A stretch of DNA of 64,000 nt from Theropithecus gelada (GCF_003255815.1 NC_037668.1:82161915-82225914), one strand, 5' to 3'. Shown: positions 33,074 through 45,789, counted from the first letter of the stretch. Notes: generated by a model from the letters alone, not told the origin. Made by a program: numbers and translations.

Positions 33074-33780
33074 TACAGGCCAGAGCTGGGGCTGAGACAC
33101 CAACTTGAGGGCAGAAGGCGACTAAGTTGCCCGCCTGCACACCCAGTGTGGGCCTGGCACATGCACAGTAGGTGGGTCCTCAGGGGGCTGAGCTGGGCCA
33201 CACAGCTGCCCCGGCTTCTGCATGGTCTCCGAGAGCTTACAGTCAGGTGGAGCTCCTGGCTACTCAGCAGAAGAGCCCATGACAATCAATGGCCCTCTGT
33301 GGGGAGAGGACAAGGAGGGGGCTGGGTTTAGAGGTCTGGCAATGGTGTGGACCATCTTCCTGCGACAGTGGGGAAGTTACTAATTAGAGAAAGCAGGAAT
33401 GTACTGCATCTTCCCTTTATAGTCACTTCTGCATAAATACCAGGGATCCGTACAGCCACCAAGGTTCCATTCCTTGCAAAGGTGAGCAAATGGTTCATCG
33501 ATTTCCATGTGAGCAAAGGCCCCAGCTGACCTCCCTTCCTCCCAGCAGTCTCTCCAAGGAGCCAGGGCAGCACTGGGCAGACAGCGAGGGTGCAGGGTTT
33601 GCACCATTAGGAATCTGGCTTCCCTGGACAGCCCTGCTGAGGCATGAACAGGGGCTGCTCAGTGAAGGCTCTGCTCACCAGGCATGAAGCTCACTTGCCT
33701 CCTGGAGGAAAAGAATCAGCAAGTGATGGTTTCCCAAACAAAGGGAGGAAACATGGCAAATGAAAAGTATAGGCAGTGTC

Positions 33781-34077
33781 TTGGCCGGGCGCGGTGGCTC
33801 AAGCCTGTAATCCCAGCACTTTGGGAGGCCGAGACGGGTGGATCATGAGGTCAGGAGATCGAGACCATCCTGGCTAACACGGTGAAACCCTGTCTCTACT
33901 AAAAAATACAAAAAACTAGCTGGGCGTGGTGGCGAGCGCCTATAGTCCCAGCTACTCGGGAGGCTGAGGCAGGAGAATGGCGTAAACCCGAGAGGCGGAG
34001 CTTGCAGTGAGCTGAGATCCGGCCACTGCACTCCAGCCTGGGTGACAGAGCCAGACTCTGTCTCAAAAAAAAAAAAG
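33781..34077 (+). mobile_element. Young AluY of Old World monkey (YR-like) type
   Basis: Full-length forward Alu 'ggccgggcgcggtggctcaa' with the lineage variants 'gcctataGTCCC', 'ggcgtaaaccc' and 'gatccggccactgc'. Flanked by a perfect 17-bp direct repeat (33764-33780 and 34078-34094, 'aaagtataggcagtgtc'). The intact duplication and low divergence indicate a recent insertion. Confidence 0.95.
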
Positions 34078-34374
34078 AAAGTATAGGCAGTGTCCAAAAC
34101 CTAATGCGTAGCTCCTCCACACACTGCTCGCCAGCGCCTTTCTTCAGCGCCTGGACTGCGACTGCCATGATAGATAGGAAGACTGAGCCTCAGAGATGTG
34201 AGCTCACTGGACTGGTTCCAGGTCCAACCTGCTTCCAAAGTCTAGGCTGGGTCCCTCACACCAAGCTGCATACCAGGGCGAAGGCTGGTCTTGGCTGCAG
34301 CACAAAGACCCCAAGAGCACAGCCACGAGGCTGAGCTACAGTCAGCTCAAGAGCCAAACTAGCCTGCTACCTGT

Positions 34375-34567
34375 TCTTGGAAATTAAGTTCAATTAGAAT
34401 ACAATGTAAATAAAGTTTTATTGGAACACAGTGCAAATACAGTTTTGTTGGAACACAGCCACCCTCACTCATGTTCTGTCCACGGCTGCTTACAAAGACC
34501 TGATGGCCCACAAAGTCTAAAATATTTCCTAGCTGTCCCTTCACAGAAAAAGTCTGCAGACCCCTGA
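34375..34567 (-). mobile_element. hAT-like MER DNA-transposon relic
   Basis: Contains 'ataaagttttattggaacac', 'ctaaaatatttcctagctgt', 'cacagaaaaagtctgcagac' and ends 'gacccctg'. This is the common non-autonomous mammalian element ending CAGGGGTC. The left terminal repeat is not visible. 'ttggaacacag' occurs twice at 34420-34460, a small internal duplication. Family name not certain. Confidence 0.7.
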
Positions 34568-35931
34568 TTTGGATGATGGTCCTCAAGACTGAAGAGGGAA
34601 AAAACTGGAGTCTTCTTTAATTCTCAAGGAAAAACAAAACAGTGCTGCACTTTTATTTTAACCTCACATTTCTCTTGTAAGGCAAATGAAACAAAAGTTA
34701 ACCCCATTTTACAAAGGGGGAAAACTGAACTATAGTGACATTAAGGCATTAATCATCAGAGCCAAGATGTATGCCACTTAGGACAAACAGAATGAGCATT
34801 GGCCAGGCATCGGCACACATGAATTCGGCTGCCACACCAACACCTTCCATGCTCACCAATCAATGAGCCCTGGGTCTCTTGGCCACTGCTCCTGAACACA
34901 GTGACAGTGCATCATCAGAACACAAAACCCAGTGCTCACGCCCAGCTAGCTGGTCACAACCCTCCTTGCTGATGGTCTCCCCAATTTCATTCTTGCCACA
35001 ATGCTGGGGAAGAAGCCCTTCCCTTGTTTGCCAGCACAAATATTCTGGGAGCTTGAATCCCAGTCTTGAGTTCTTTTGGCAGGTTCAAACTGTTTGGACC
35101 CTTCCTGTGGTGTGAATTCACAAAGAATTGGATTCTCTGGGGTCATCTCAGGCAGGAAAAGGCTCCACCTCGAATGGCTGTGGTTGGGAAGGGGCAGACA
35201 GGTATGAGAGACACGACTTTGCCTCCAGCCACTAAATGCTTAAGGAGGGCTTTCCTGCAGGAGATTCTCCGTGTATGTCCACGTGTATCCATACAACGGG
35301 GCACTCTTTTCAAGAACACAGCTCAATATCCAGAACACATGGGCAGAGCCCACCTCTACCTAGCAGTCACTCTAACCGGGCACTAGGTCCCACTACCCTG
35401 AGCTAAATGCTGGAGACACGTGAACAAGCAGTATTCTGCCCTTCCCTAAAGAGCTCCAGGCTGGCCAGGGAGACCAGGGTGCAACACTTTAACAGAGGCA
35501 GAGGTACCAGTGCACTGGGGAGGAGGAAGCAGTGACCACAGAACAGTCACATTTAGGCAGGACTTGCAGAATGAACAGGTGTCTCCTGGCAGAGAAAAGG
35601 AAGGGGATTCTGGACCGCGAGGATGGCATTTATGCAGCCCAAAGGCAGGCCTGGGTGTGGTTCTAGAGGACTTTATGCACCAGGTGGTGGGGATGGGACC
35701 ACCAGGCCAAGGGGAAGGATACTAACATCTGGGGGCTTGATCAAGGAAATGGCAATGCGATCTGTATCTTGGGAATCACATACCTATTCTGTTCCTTTCC
35801 AAAGATGTTTCTATACCCTCTCTCAAGTTGGAAACCTATTAGATCCCCATCTGTGAGTGATTCCTTCCATCCTACCTGCTGCCCTAAGTCACATCCCAGT
35901 CCTGCACAGCCAGCTCTATTTAAAAAAAAAA

Positions 35932-36048
35932 ATTAGAGACAGGGTCTTGCTATGTTGTCCAGGCTGGCCTCTAACTCCTGGGCTCAAGCAATCCTCCCAC
36001 CTCAGCCTCCCAAGTGGGTAGGACTACAGGCATGGGCCACCATGCCCA
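35932..36048 (-). mobile_element. Old Alu right-monomer fragment
   Basis: Reverse fragment: 'attagagacagggtcttgct', 'ctcagcctcccaagtgggta', 'ggccaccatgcccatc'. Confidence 0.85.
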
Positions 36049-38739
36049 TCTCTCAGCCTTCTTTAATGCTGGCACAGAAGCTGGGAATCCTGTGCCCCAG
36101 GGGAGAGTCCAGACAGCACCCCTCTCTCTGCCCGACCTCTACTGGTACAGGAAAGACAAACCTGGGGAGGAAGAGATGGGCCCGGAATCCAGACCCACTC
36201 CAGTCCTCTGGAACATGGGGTGAACGTGGCCTTGCCAAACTGATCCTCTCCCCCCAGAAAAGATTTCCTTTTGCTCTGAAAATGGATAGTGCTGCAAAGA
36301 CACATTCCACTCCTGCCCGCCGGCCTCCGCCACTGCTCAGGCTCCACTGTTCATCACGACAACACAGCGAAGGTGAGGTGCATATTAAAAAGGCACTGCC
36401 TCATCCACCCAGAGAATTCCTGCTCTACTTTAAGCTCTCCTGACACACGGGTGCACACAGCCTTCCTGCCCTGCCCTTTTACCCCAGACAGTTCCAAAAA
36501 GCAATGATTCATCATATCCAACTAGGAAGGGGGGGCTGCAGGGCCTTAGAAACCACAAATCCAGAATGCCCCTAATTCAACCCCAGTTGCCCACTGAGCA
36601 GAAGAGGGCTAAGGATGAAACAGCAAGGTCTGCCAAGTTTTTTCCCTTTTAGTCCTGCAGCCCCCTGGACGACTGGGTGGTTTTTCATGCCTCTTCTTCC
36701 CTGAGAAGCTTGGGGAATGGCCCAAGACCTCTTCCTCCTTCCTCTGTTAAGATGAAGCAACAGGATGGAGCAGGGAAGAACCAGGACTCTGGGAGACACA
36801 GGTTTGGGAGGTCAGGCCCACGGTCACACGGGCAGGTGCAACAATACCTGGCAAACTTGGCGGAAAATGAGAAGCAGCTCTGTAGTGCTGCTGGAAAAGC
36901 CCCAGATTCATGGAGCTTGGAGCCTGGCGTATTGTTCCCTCTCAAACTTATTTATCTCCCTTGTAAAATGCGGTCACCCTACCTGTCTCACAAAGAACTA
37001 TCTAACTGAGATATCAGGAGTCAAGGACTTAGTTCAGCCCTTACCAAGAGTAGCTGTTATTACACCAAGCTGTGGCTCAGAATCTGCCCTGCCTCGTGGA
37101 ATCCATCAGAAACCGCCTTTCTTTGGCTCAGCCCTCCTTATTACCCCACACAGGGAGCTTATTAGCCGAGGGAGCTTCCCCTCTTGCCTACAACACGTAA
37201 GCTGTCCTAATCTGAGCTGCTCTTGGGGTTGGAAGCATGCCCCTCAACAAAAGAAACCCCACCTGATACTGGGTACTCTTCAGCAAACTCTACCAAAGTC
37301 ATCTGGCCCGAGAAGTAGTCCCCCATTTCTTTTGTCCCCAAAGCCTTTGATGGCCCAGAAGACAGGGGCCAGGTCTCTTCTGCTCATCACTGGACTCTCA
37401 CATCCACGCTCTCTAACACTGCTGCATTTACAGGTGGGGACACTGTGGTCCAGGAAGGTAAAGCTACTTCCCAAAACAGACTGAAGTTTCTATAGCTCTT
37501 GGACCTTTTCTACAACTCCAGAGTAAGTTCCTCGGTATTGGCTACTACAATTAACCTAGCGAAGAGGAACTTAACTAGATTAACACATGTTGGGCACAAC
37601 TTTTTTTGACCTTGAGACAAGGAAAGGGCAAGACTTTGTCGAAGTCTTCTTGAATAAAAGTGACCTGAGAGGGAAGAAGTTTCAAGAAGGGGAGAGGAGA
37701 AGGCTGCAGCCCGTAGAACTCCCCAGTAGACTGATGGAGGGGCAGAGGCCAGGTCTGAGAGCCAGCAGCTCTGGTGCTTGTCCTGTGGAACAATAGCTGG
37801 TCCAACAGTGGGGCGAGGGTAGAAGGGCTAGACCACGAAGAGCTCTGACTTCATTCTTCTAATGAAGGGGCACCACTGATAGGAAAAGCACCTGACAGAG
37901 GAGAATGAGCCACATGCTCACCTTTGGTTAGCCTAGCCTAGGTCTGCCCTGTGGACTATGACCGCGTGGGGGTCAGAGGCTGCCCTGCCTCCCAACCCTG
38001 GGAGCCCAGTGGGGCTGGGCAGAAAGCCGTGGCTTGTGAATGTGTGCTGACGGAAGGAATGACCAGATGCCAGCCTCTGGGAAGGAGCACTTGTTGGATT
38101 TCCCATCTGCCATTCATTCTGACCACACACCTTACGCTGGTATAAGGCATAGCTGATGAACCAGGGAGGGCTGCTTTTGTTTTACAGGTGGGGAACGCAA
38201 ACTCAAATGATACTCAGGTGAAATTCACCAGTGAGAGAACGCAGGCGCACAGGTGAGACCCAGCTCCCCAGGTCAGAGCTGGTCTCCATCAAACTCATGG
38301 TACCAAGCCTGGGAGGAAAAGAATGAGAGGCTCCCAGACACACAACACCTGCCTCCCAGCCTCGACCTCCCTGGGCAGCTCCTGGGCAGTGGAGCAGGGC
38401 ACTAGGAGTCAAGGTGGCAGGGGCTAAGGGAGGTAAATCAGGTGGACAAGATGAAGGGAAGTAACGTGTTAAAGGGTCAAAAAGGGCCTGGTGCTTAGGC
38501 ATGCCAAATATGTTGGTCAAACTGGAGGGTTAAACACTTAGCTAGTGGATCTCAAAAATACCCAGAACCTCTTCCACACATCAGTGTCACTAAGGCTGTG
38601 TCATGCCCCTAAGACTCCCTTCTGGAAAGAGAAGAAACCCTGAGGCAGCTCTTGCTCTTGGGTAAACTGAAAGACCTGGGCCTCTAGAAAAGAACAGTCC
38701 CAGACATGCCTACAACAACTCTAAGGTCTCGAGAGTCAA

Positions 38740-38895
38740 CCCAGCACAGACACCAGGTGAGGCTTCACACATCATCTCACAGCATTCTCGCAGCGGACCT
38801 AAGAGGGCAGGGCTATCACTGCCCCCAATTACCAGATGAAGCAACTGAGGTTCGGAGAGGTGAACTGACTTTCTCAAAGGGAACCCATGTACCCA
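38740..38895 (-). mobile_element. MIR element
   Basis: Reverse MIR: 'ccagatgaagcaactgaggt', 'tcggagaggtgaactgactt'. Confidence 0.7.
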
Positions 38896-39121
38896 CCCAG
38901 ACTGCGTGACACCAGAGGCCGCCAGGAAGGACGGACCACCTTCACAGAAGGTGAAGGAGGGATGGGACCCAGCACCGGCCTGTCCAAGACAGAAGGGACA
39001 GATGAGCTGACTGGCATGCTGGGAGCTCCAGGCTCAGCTGCTGGTCAACACGGACCCTGAAGCCCAGTCATCTTTCCACAGCAGTAATAAACCACTACTG
39101 ATGTGAACATAGATTTCTGAG

Positions 39122-39409
39122 TTTCTTTTGAGACAGGGTCTCGCTCTGTTGCCCAGATTGGAGTGCAGTGGTGTGATCGAGGCTCACTGCAGTATCAATC
39201 TCCAGGGCTCAAGCCATCCTCCCACTTCAGCCTCCAGAGTAGCTGGGACTACAAGTCTATGCAACCAAGCCTCGCTAAGTTTTTAATTTTTCTTTTGTAG
39301 AGACAGGGTCTATGTTGCCCAGGCTGGTTTCAAACTGGTCAAAAGCGATCCTCCTGCCTCGGCCTCTTAAAGTGCTGGGATTTGCAGGTGGGAGCCACCA
39401 CGTGTGGCC
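39122..39409 (-). mobile_element. AluJ-like element
   Basis: Reverse diverged Alu 'tttcttttgagacagggtct' to 'caccacgtgtggcc'. Confidence 0.9.
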
Positions 39410-39710
39410 TGAATACAGTTTTATATGTATAGTCAATCCTCACCAGAGCTCCAAAAAGGACACAGTATGATTTGCTGCATGATTGTTCCTACAGCACAGC
39501 TGAGGAAACAGTGCCTGAAGAGGTGTGATTGCCAGGATCACACTGCCAGCCAAGTGCAGGGCCATCATGCTCCAAAGACCCTGTTCATAGCCCTTCTGTG
39601 GCCTTCCTGACGCCGAGCTGGGTGCCCTCCCATCCCTATGTGTGTGCCCCTCTACCCCACCACGTCCCCAGTCTCTTTGGTCCTGAGCAAGAAACAAGAG
39701 ATAGGGCTTT

Positions 39711-40021
39711 TCTTTTCTCTTTTCTTTTCTTTTCTTTTTGAGACAGAGTCTTGCTCTGTCATCTAGGCTGGAGTACAGTGGTGTGATCTCGGCTCACTGC
39801 AACCTCTACCTCCTGGGTTCAAGCGATTCTCCTGCCTCAGCCTCCCGAGTAGCTGGGATTACAGTCGTGTGCCACTATGCCTGGCTAATTTTTCTATTTT
39901 CATTACAGACGAGGTTTCACTATGTTAGTCAGGCTGGTCTCGAACTCTCGGCATCAGGTGATCCGCCCACATCGGCCTCCCAAAGGGCTGGGATTACAGG
40001 CATGAGCCACCATGCCTGGCC
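39711..40021 (-). mobile_element. AluS-like element with (CTTTT)n tail
   Basis: Reverse Alu; the tail has become a TCTTT pentanucleotide repeat (39711-39738). Ends 'accatgcctggcc'. Confidence 0.93.
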
Positions 40022-41234
40022 TGAGATGGGGCTTCTCTGAGAGAAACGTTTAGAGGATCACAGGCAGGCCTGGCCCAGGAGCTTCATGGATTCTAAGGCC
40101 GTCTTTCGGAGAGGGAATGTTTCAGGCAGAGGCTGCCTGGGAGTTAACTTAGGCAGAAACAGGACATGAACTTGACCCCATACTGTGGGTCCCTGCACTC
40201 AGAACAGTGCCTCACACTGAGCAAGATGCTGGAACGGCCTCTGACCCCCAGGGCAGTGCCTGGGCCCAGAGCCCAGCCCAGACTCCCTTGAAGGGCAGGT
40301 TCCTCCCACAGTGGCATGAGCTTACTCAGGGGGTCTATCCTGATCCATGTCATGCCGAGGCGTGTTATTACAGGATTCTGCTGGAATTATCTTCCTCAAA
40401 CCTCTTCTGCTACAAGGACTAAGGAATTTGACCTTTTTTTTTACTGAGAAAAACCTCAGTACAATTTGCTGAGAAGGTAGGTGGGGACAGGAGCAAAAAG
40501 AGAGTCCACCCCTCAGTCAGCTATGAAGAGACAAAACAAAAGTACTCTCCAGCCCCGCAGGAGTCTCCACTCCCGTCCCCCTGTGAGGGGCAGAAGGACC
40601 TCGTGGGGGCAGGGGAAGCAGCCACGGCACCGTGCTGGGAGAGCTGCCAACCTGCGGCAGAGCAGCTTCCAGGCACAGGGAAAAATCACTCCACTCTAAG
40701 AAAATGCAAAGTAAAAACTCAGGTCCAAAGGAGAAAGGATAAACCAGCCCAAGCTCTTAATAAGCATGAGGTGAAGGCAGCTACTGACACCCATCCTTCC
40801 AGTATCAGATCCACAGAAGCCAGAGTCGGGAGTCAGTTTACAGCCCGACTGAGGGTTCGGCCAGGAGCCGCAGCAAGAACAGAGCCCAGGCCTCCCAAAT
40901 CCAAGAGGTCAGAGACTCCTTCCCCATTCCCTGCCTCAAAAGGTTAAAGAAGGGAGTGAGAGTCCCATCCCGGGCTTGGGAGGCCAGGAGGAGGTGGTGT
41001 GTAGCCCAGCGGGGCTCTGTGGCAAGGGGCTGGCTCTGCATTAGGGGGCAGTCGAGGCCCAAGCAGCCGCTGGGTGCTTTGTTACCGAGCAAATCTCCCA
41101 GGCGCTGCCTGCTGATGCATAGCTAACTGGGCGGCAGACATTGATTTATGTTCAACTTTCCATTTCATCAGTGAGAGTTACGGCACTACATGTGGAGTTC
41201 ACGTTTTTCACAGGGGGAGGGAGAGGCGGCTCGA

Positions 41235-41303
41235 GTGTGCAGACACAAACATGTCCACATGCGTGCACACAGGCATGCGTGCACACAGGCACGCACACAA
41301 GTC
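41235..41303. repeat. CA/TG-rich imperfect repeat
   Basis: Alternating purine-pyrimidine run with 'gtgcacacaggca' twice (41263 and 41279). Confidence 0.8.
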
Positions 41304-42744
41304 AGGGCCACAACTTTTTTCCTATTTAAGAGGGAGGGCGACCGGGCTGAGCCAGCCGCCGCTGAGGCAGCCTGGCACGTCAGGAGTAACCTTTTGTCCA
41401 CTGTTGCTAGGAGCCCCAGTGCCGGTCATCTGCCGCTGGGCAGACGTTAGGCACCAGGCTGGCTGCCGGGCAGGGAGGGGAGCACAGCCTGACCTTTGCA
41501 GGGGAGGTGTTGGCAAGCAAAAAAAGGCTTTCTTCCCTCTCCTCTGCCCCAGGCCTCTTTTCACTGGCCAGGAGATTGTGGAGGGCAGGACCAGCCCAGA
41601 CCCATGTGCTTCAGAGTGGCCAGCACCCCCCCACTGGACAGAGGAGCAAGCTAAGGCCAAGAGAGGGAAGGCTGGCTCCCTGAAGACACACAGGGATTTG
41701 GCAACAGGGCTGGACTCCAACCAGAGTGTCCCACTCCCAGGACAGGGGGCTTCAGACTTAAGAGCCTGCAATGGGCTTCATCACAGTAACCAGAGGAGGG
41801 GCTGCTGCTCCCAGAGCCAAGCCAGTTTGGAACAGGTGGGGCCTGGGGGTGGGGAAGAGCAGTGGTTCCCCACCTCCAACTGTGGCCTGGAGCCCAGCAG
41901 TTGGGGCGCCCCGCCTCCTCTCTAATCCTTCTCAGCAGGGGTGACCCTGCCTTCTGTCAGTCTGGAGGCGGACAGCATGGCGGAGGAGCGGGAGGGGGTG
42001 GTGCTTCTGTCCCCTGGAGGAGCGAACACAACCACCCCTGACACAGCACCTCCGTCCTCCTCCCCAGTAGGAGGCCACATCTATAAGACAGACTCCCCCA
42101 CCTGCAGGGAAGCAGACAGGGCCAGGGGAGGCCCAGAATGGGGAGGGGGTTTTATTCCCCCACAGACAGGCAGTTATCAAGAAGCTGCGGATCCCACAGC
42201 CCCATCCAGGCCTGTCTTCCTGAGCAACTGGCCAATTTGAGCCTCAGTTTCTCATCTATACGGTGGGAATGCTATGGTTCTCAGGACTATCTCATAGAGT
42301 CAAATGAAATCACAGCAGGGGACAGCTTTTCTAACTTGGAGAGTGCTTCCACCAGCAACTATTAACATAAGAGGATGTCAGACAGTTCTACTCTCAGGCC
42401 TGAGAGCACTATCTGGGATGGGTGGGGAGGGCTAGGCTGGGCAGCCCCAGGTAAGGGGTCTGCTGAGAGAGCAAGCACCAGCCTCGGCCTCTCACCGCTA
42501 CACCTGCCTCCTGCCCTTGACCTATGCGGGCAGCAAGCTGGGTCTCCTTTAGGTTCCAACATCCACTAGAGGCCACCAGCCACAGGCAAGGAAGCTGCCT
42601 TCAGTCTCACCCAGCCACCACTCCTGCTCGGGTCACAGCCACCTCCAGAGGGGACTGCAGCTGGACTCCACACTGGCCAGCCGGCCAAGGGCCCAGCCCC
42701 TCCAGGCCATGGAGCCTCTTCCTGGGATTGCGTTGCTCCCCTTG

Positions 42745-43130
42745 TTAGGAACCTTCCATGGCTCTCCCCAACTTTAAGTCCTTCCTGTGTCTATTCCTGG
42801 CTCCATCTCCACACACCAGCCTGCCATCCAGGCCCCTGCCCCAAACTTGCCCCATCACATCACATCTTGGCACAGGCTCCCTCTCGCCTGGCACACTCCC
42901 CCACCCCTATTCACTGCCAACTGCCTCCTCCTCCTCAGTCCAAATGTCAGCCCCTCGGAGAGGCTTCCCCAGACAAGCCATACTGGCTGTGCCCTGCGCC
43001 TGGCCCCGACAGTATTCTTCCTGTCAACTTCTCCAGCGTGGCACACAGTCACTGCCTGCCCCCTCCACCAGACTACGAGCCCCTTGAGGGCAGGGTCCGT
43101 GGCTACCTCTTGGGTGGCTGACAGGTCCCT
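42745..43130 (+). mobile_element. LINE-2 (L2) 3' relic
   Basis: Forward L2-like: 'ctcggagaggcttccccaga', then 'gactacgagccccttgaggg' followed by 'cagggtccgtggct', the typical L2 3' motif order. Confidence 0.75.
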
Positions 43131-44070
43131 GCCCTTACACACCATGTCTGACCGAGGGGCTAAGGGACGACCAAGCAAGCCTGTCCAGGTCTCACATGAT
43201 CCAGGCTTAGCTCCTTCCCCTTGCCCTGCCTTCACTTCACCATCTGTCAGATGGGTAGGGACCCCGGCACCTCGCAACCAAGCTTCCACTAGTAACAGGC
43301 TTTGGAAACCAAAAGCAAACAAGGTGGTTTAATTCTTCCCAAGTCTCCACTTGTCACAAAACTTGTCCTCGTCAGCACAGAGAGGCCTTTCCTGCCGCAG
43401 CAACTTTCTGGCAGGAGGAATGTCCACTCCCTCTGCTGGCTCCTGCTTCCCGCTGGAGAGCAGGGCAGGAAATGGACAGCATTTGGCTCAGCTTTTGGGA
43501 ACTGCCCCAGTTGCTGCCAGAGGTATGTTCTCATTTACTGGGCTCTGACCCTCCCTGTGAACACATCACCCACCCCACAGCTCACAGTGCCCAAGGCTCT
43601 CCACTGGCATCCTGCCACTGCTTAGTTACCACCACTGTCAAGCAGCTCACCACTTCATCATTAATTTGGCAGATAACAGAAATGTCTTCCATGCAATGAT
43701 TCAAATTGGCTTCCCTTTTCTCTTCTCTGAAGGACTTGGGATCTGGGGCTGAGGGCTCACAGGGGAATGTCTGAGTACACGGCAGGTTCTCTAGACAGTC
43801 ATCAGAGCCCTCAGGAGGCTGCCCTTCTCCCAGAGAAACCCCAGCTACTTCTGCAGGAGATGAGGAAAGATTTTGGGTCATGCATATTTCTCTCCCCTCT
43901 TACTGTCTGGGTCATATCTCTGGCTCTTGGGCTACACACAGTATTTGCTCTTCCTTGTCCTCTCCCCAAAACTAATAGGAAGGGTTCTCTAGGAACCTCA
44001 ACATCTTTCTAAGGCTGGTGGGCCTGGCTGGCAGGAATGAGGACTCAACAGAAAGGGATGTGTCAAATAC

Positions 44071-44128
44071 TCCCTACTATCCTTCACCAAGGTGGCAAGT
44101 CCCTACTATCCTTCACCAAGGTGGCAAG
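44071..44128. repeat. 29-bp perfect tandem duplication
   Basis: Two exact copies (44071-44099, 44100-44128), each starting 'tccctactatccttcacc'. Confidence 0.97.
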
Positions 44129-44285
44129 TATCTAGATGTTCAAAGCATGATGAGCTAAGCTTTTGGCAACAGGAGCTGGGACCCCTCCTCCAGGACTTTT
44201 CCAGAGAAGGCAGTCTTTAACCCTGTGACCTCTGCTGGGTCCCTGTCACGCAGCATCCATCATCAAGATGGTCAGCTACTTCCTG

Positions 44286-44576
44286 TTGGGCATGGTGGCT
44301 CAGGCCTGTAATCCTAGCCTGAGGAGGCTGAGGTCGGCGGATCACTTGAGGTCAGGAGTTTGAGACTGGCCTGGCCAACATGGTGAAACCCCATCTCTAC
44401 TAAAAATACAAAAATCAGCCAGGCCTGGTGGCGAGCACCTGTAATCCCAGCTACTCAGGAGGCTGAGGCAGAGAATCACTTGAACCCGGGAGGCGGAGGT
44501 TGCAGTGAGCCAAGATTGCCACTGCCCTCCAGCCTGGGTGACACAGTGAGACTCTGTCTCCAAAAAAAAAAAAAGG
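44286..44576 (+). mobile_element. Alu with 17-bp target duplication
   Basis: Forward Alu, with the block around the first box deleted ('gtaatcctagcctgaggagg'). Flanked by perfect 'tggtcagctacttcctg' repeats (44269-44285, 44577-44593). Confidence 0.94.
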
Positions 44577-44593
44577 TGGTCAGCTACTTCCTG

Positions 44594-44985
44594 AGCACCG
44601 GCCACAGTGCCCAAGTCCCTGTCTCCATGAAGCCACTGGAACAATTGCAGAGTAACTGTTTTGGAACACAGATCTGGCCAAGACATTATCCAGCCCAGAG
44701 TGCTGCCCTGGTGTCCCACTGCCCACTGGATCAAGCCCACACTCAACAAGGTCCTTCAACAACTGCCCGGCAACCTCTCCAGCCTCATCTCCCGCTGAGT
44801 GCCTGTCAACCACCTCATTCCAGACACCATCTCGGCCAGGGCTGCACTGCCTCCAGGAATGCCCTCCTGATTTCTCAGCTTGGCAGGCAGGCAGGCCTGT
44901 CCTCTGTCCTGCCACAGGGCATGGATTACCTGTCAGTCTCTCTGCTAGGCTGGCTGCTCCTGTGGGCAGACTATGGTTGATTCAG
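44594..44985 (+). mobile_element. L2-like relic
   Basis: Forward L2-like text: 'actggatcaagcccacactc', 'acaaggtccttcaacaactg', 'cccagcctcatctcccgctg'-type order (44725-44800), then 'ggaatgccctcctgatttct'. Confidence 0.6.
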
Positions 44986-45419
44986 TTCGAGCCTGGAACC
45001 AAGCCCCATGCCTTGCATATCAGAGATGGCCAATGACAGTCATAACCACAGTCCTTTCTCCATCTGTGATTTCATTTCCCCATCTACAAATGAGAAGCTT
45101 GGACTAGATCATGGATGGCAAATAGGACGTGTACCACCACTGACACATTCACGTTCATGGTAGACATTGCCAGTCACTATCTGTTGACAAACAGCTTCAG
45201 AATCATTCTCACGGTGTTCTGAGCAGCCACCACACATCAAGCAGAGCTGGCATTTGAATGGAAACTTATTTGCTACTTCTTTAGATAAGAGTTATAGTTT
45301 GTCTATCTCCTTTTGGTCTCTCCCACCTTTTCTCTAATTCTCTACTCTCCCTGCTTCCACCGTCCAATCAGATGTGTATCTACATTTGGACTTTGGAGTG
45401 TTTGTGGAAGAGCACCCCA

Positions 45420-45540
45420 TGAGGAACCAGGAAATCTGGGTTTAGACTCTGATTACAGCCCCCGGTTAACTTCAGGCAAGTCATTCACCTTTCTGAGTCT
45501 CACTTTTCCAATCTGCATGCCTTCTCTGCAGAAACACTGA
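45420..45540 (+). mobile_element. MIR fragment
   Basis: Forward MIR-like: 'tctgggtttagactctgatt', 'caggcaagtcattcaccttt', 'ctgagtctcacttttccaat'. Confidence 0.65.
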
Positions 45541-45685
45541 TGAAAATGAAAGTAAGTTGCATGTTTAAAAACACTATGTAACTGAAAACAATTATTGGAA
45601 TTTTAAAACAAAACAAGAAGAAAAACAGCCTGTACCCAATGCTCAGTTCTCCATGACCCCTGCCCTCTTATGAGTCCCGTTTTGG

Positions 45686-45789
45686 ACTTAGAAATCCTTA
45701 CTGGACAGTGCCCTCCTTAGGACCACCTTAGGGCCAAGGAACTTAGAAATTCTTACTGGACAGTGCCCCCCTTAAGGACCAAGGAACGA
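45686..45789. repeat. ~55-bp imperfect tandem duplication
   Basis: 'acttagaaatccttactgga' at 45686 recurs with one change at 45741; the shared part runs on to 'cagtgccc' and 'ccaaggaac'. The second copy is shorter by several bases. Confidence 0.9.

Noticed and set aside
32762..33331. 189-codon open frame, plus strand
   Set aside because: Crosses a TG microsatellite that supplies a repeated Cys/Val stretch; not protein-like.
36765..37484. Longest open frame, 239 codons, plus strand
   Set aside because: Lies in intron 5, shows no recognisable domain, has low-complexity composition and is antisense to SSBP3. Length alone is not evidence at this GC content.
41251..41925. 224-codon open frame, plus strand
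   Set aside because: Starts in a CA/TG repeat and runs through GC-rich intron; no domain or splice context.
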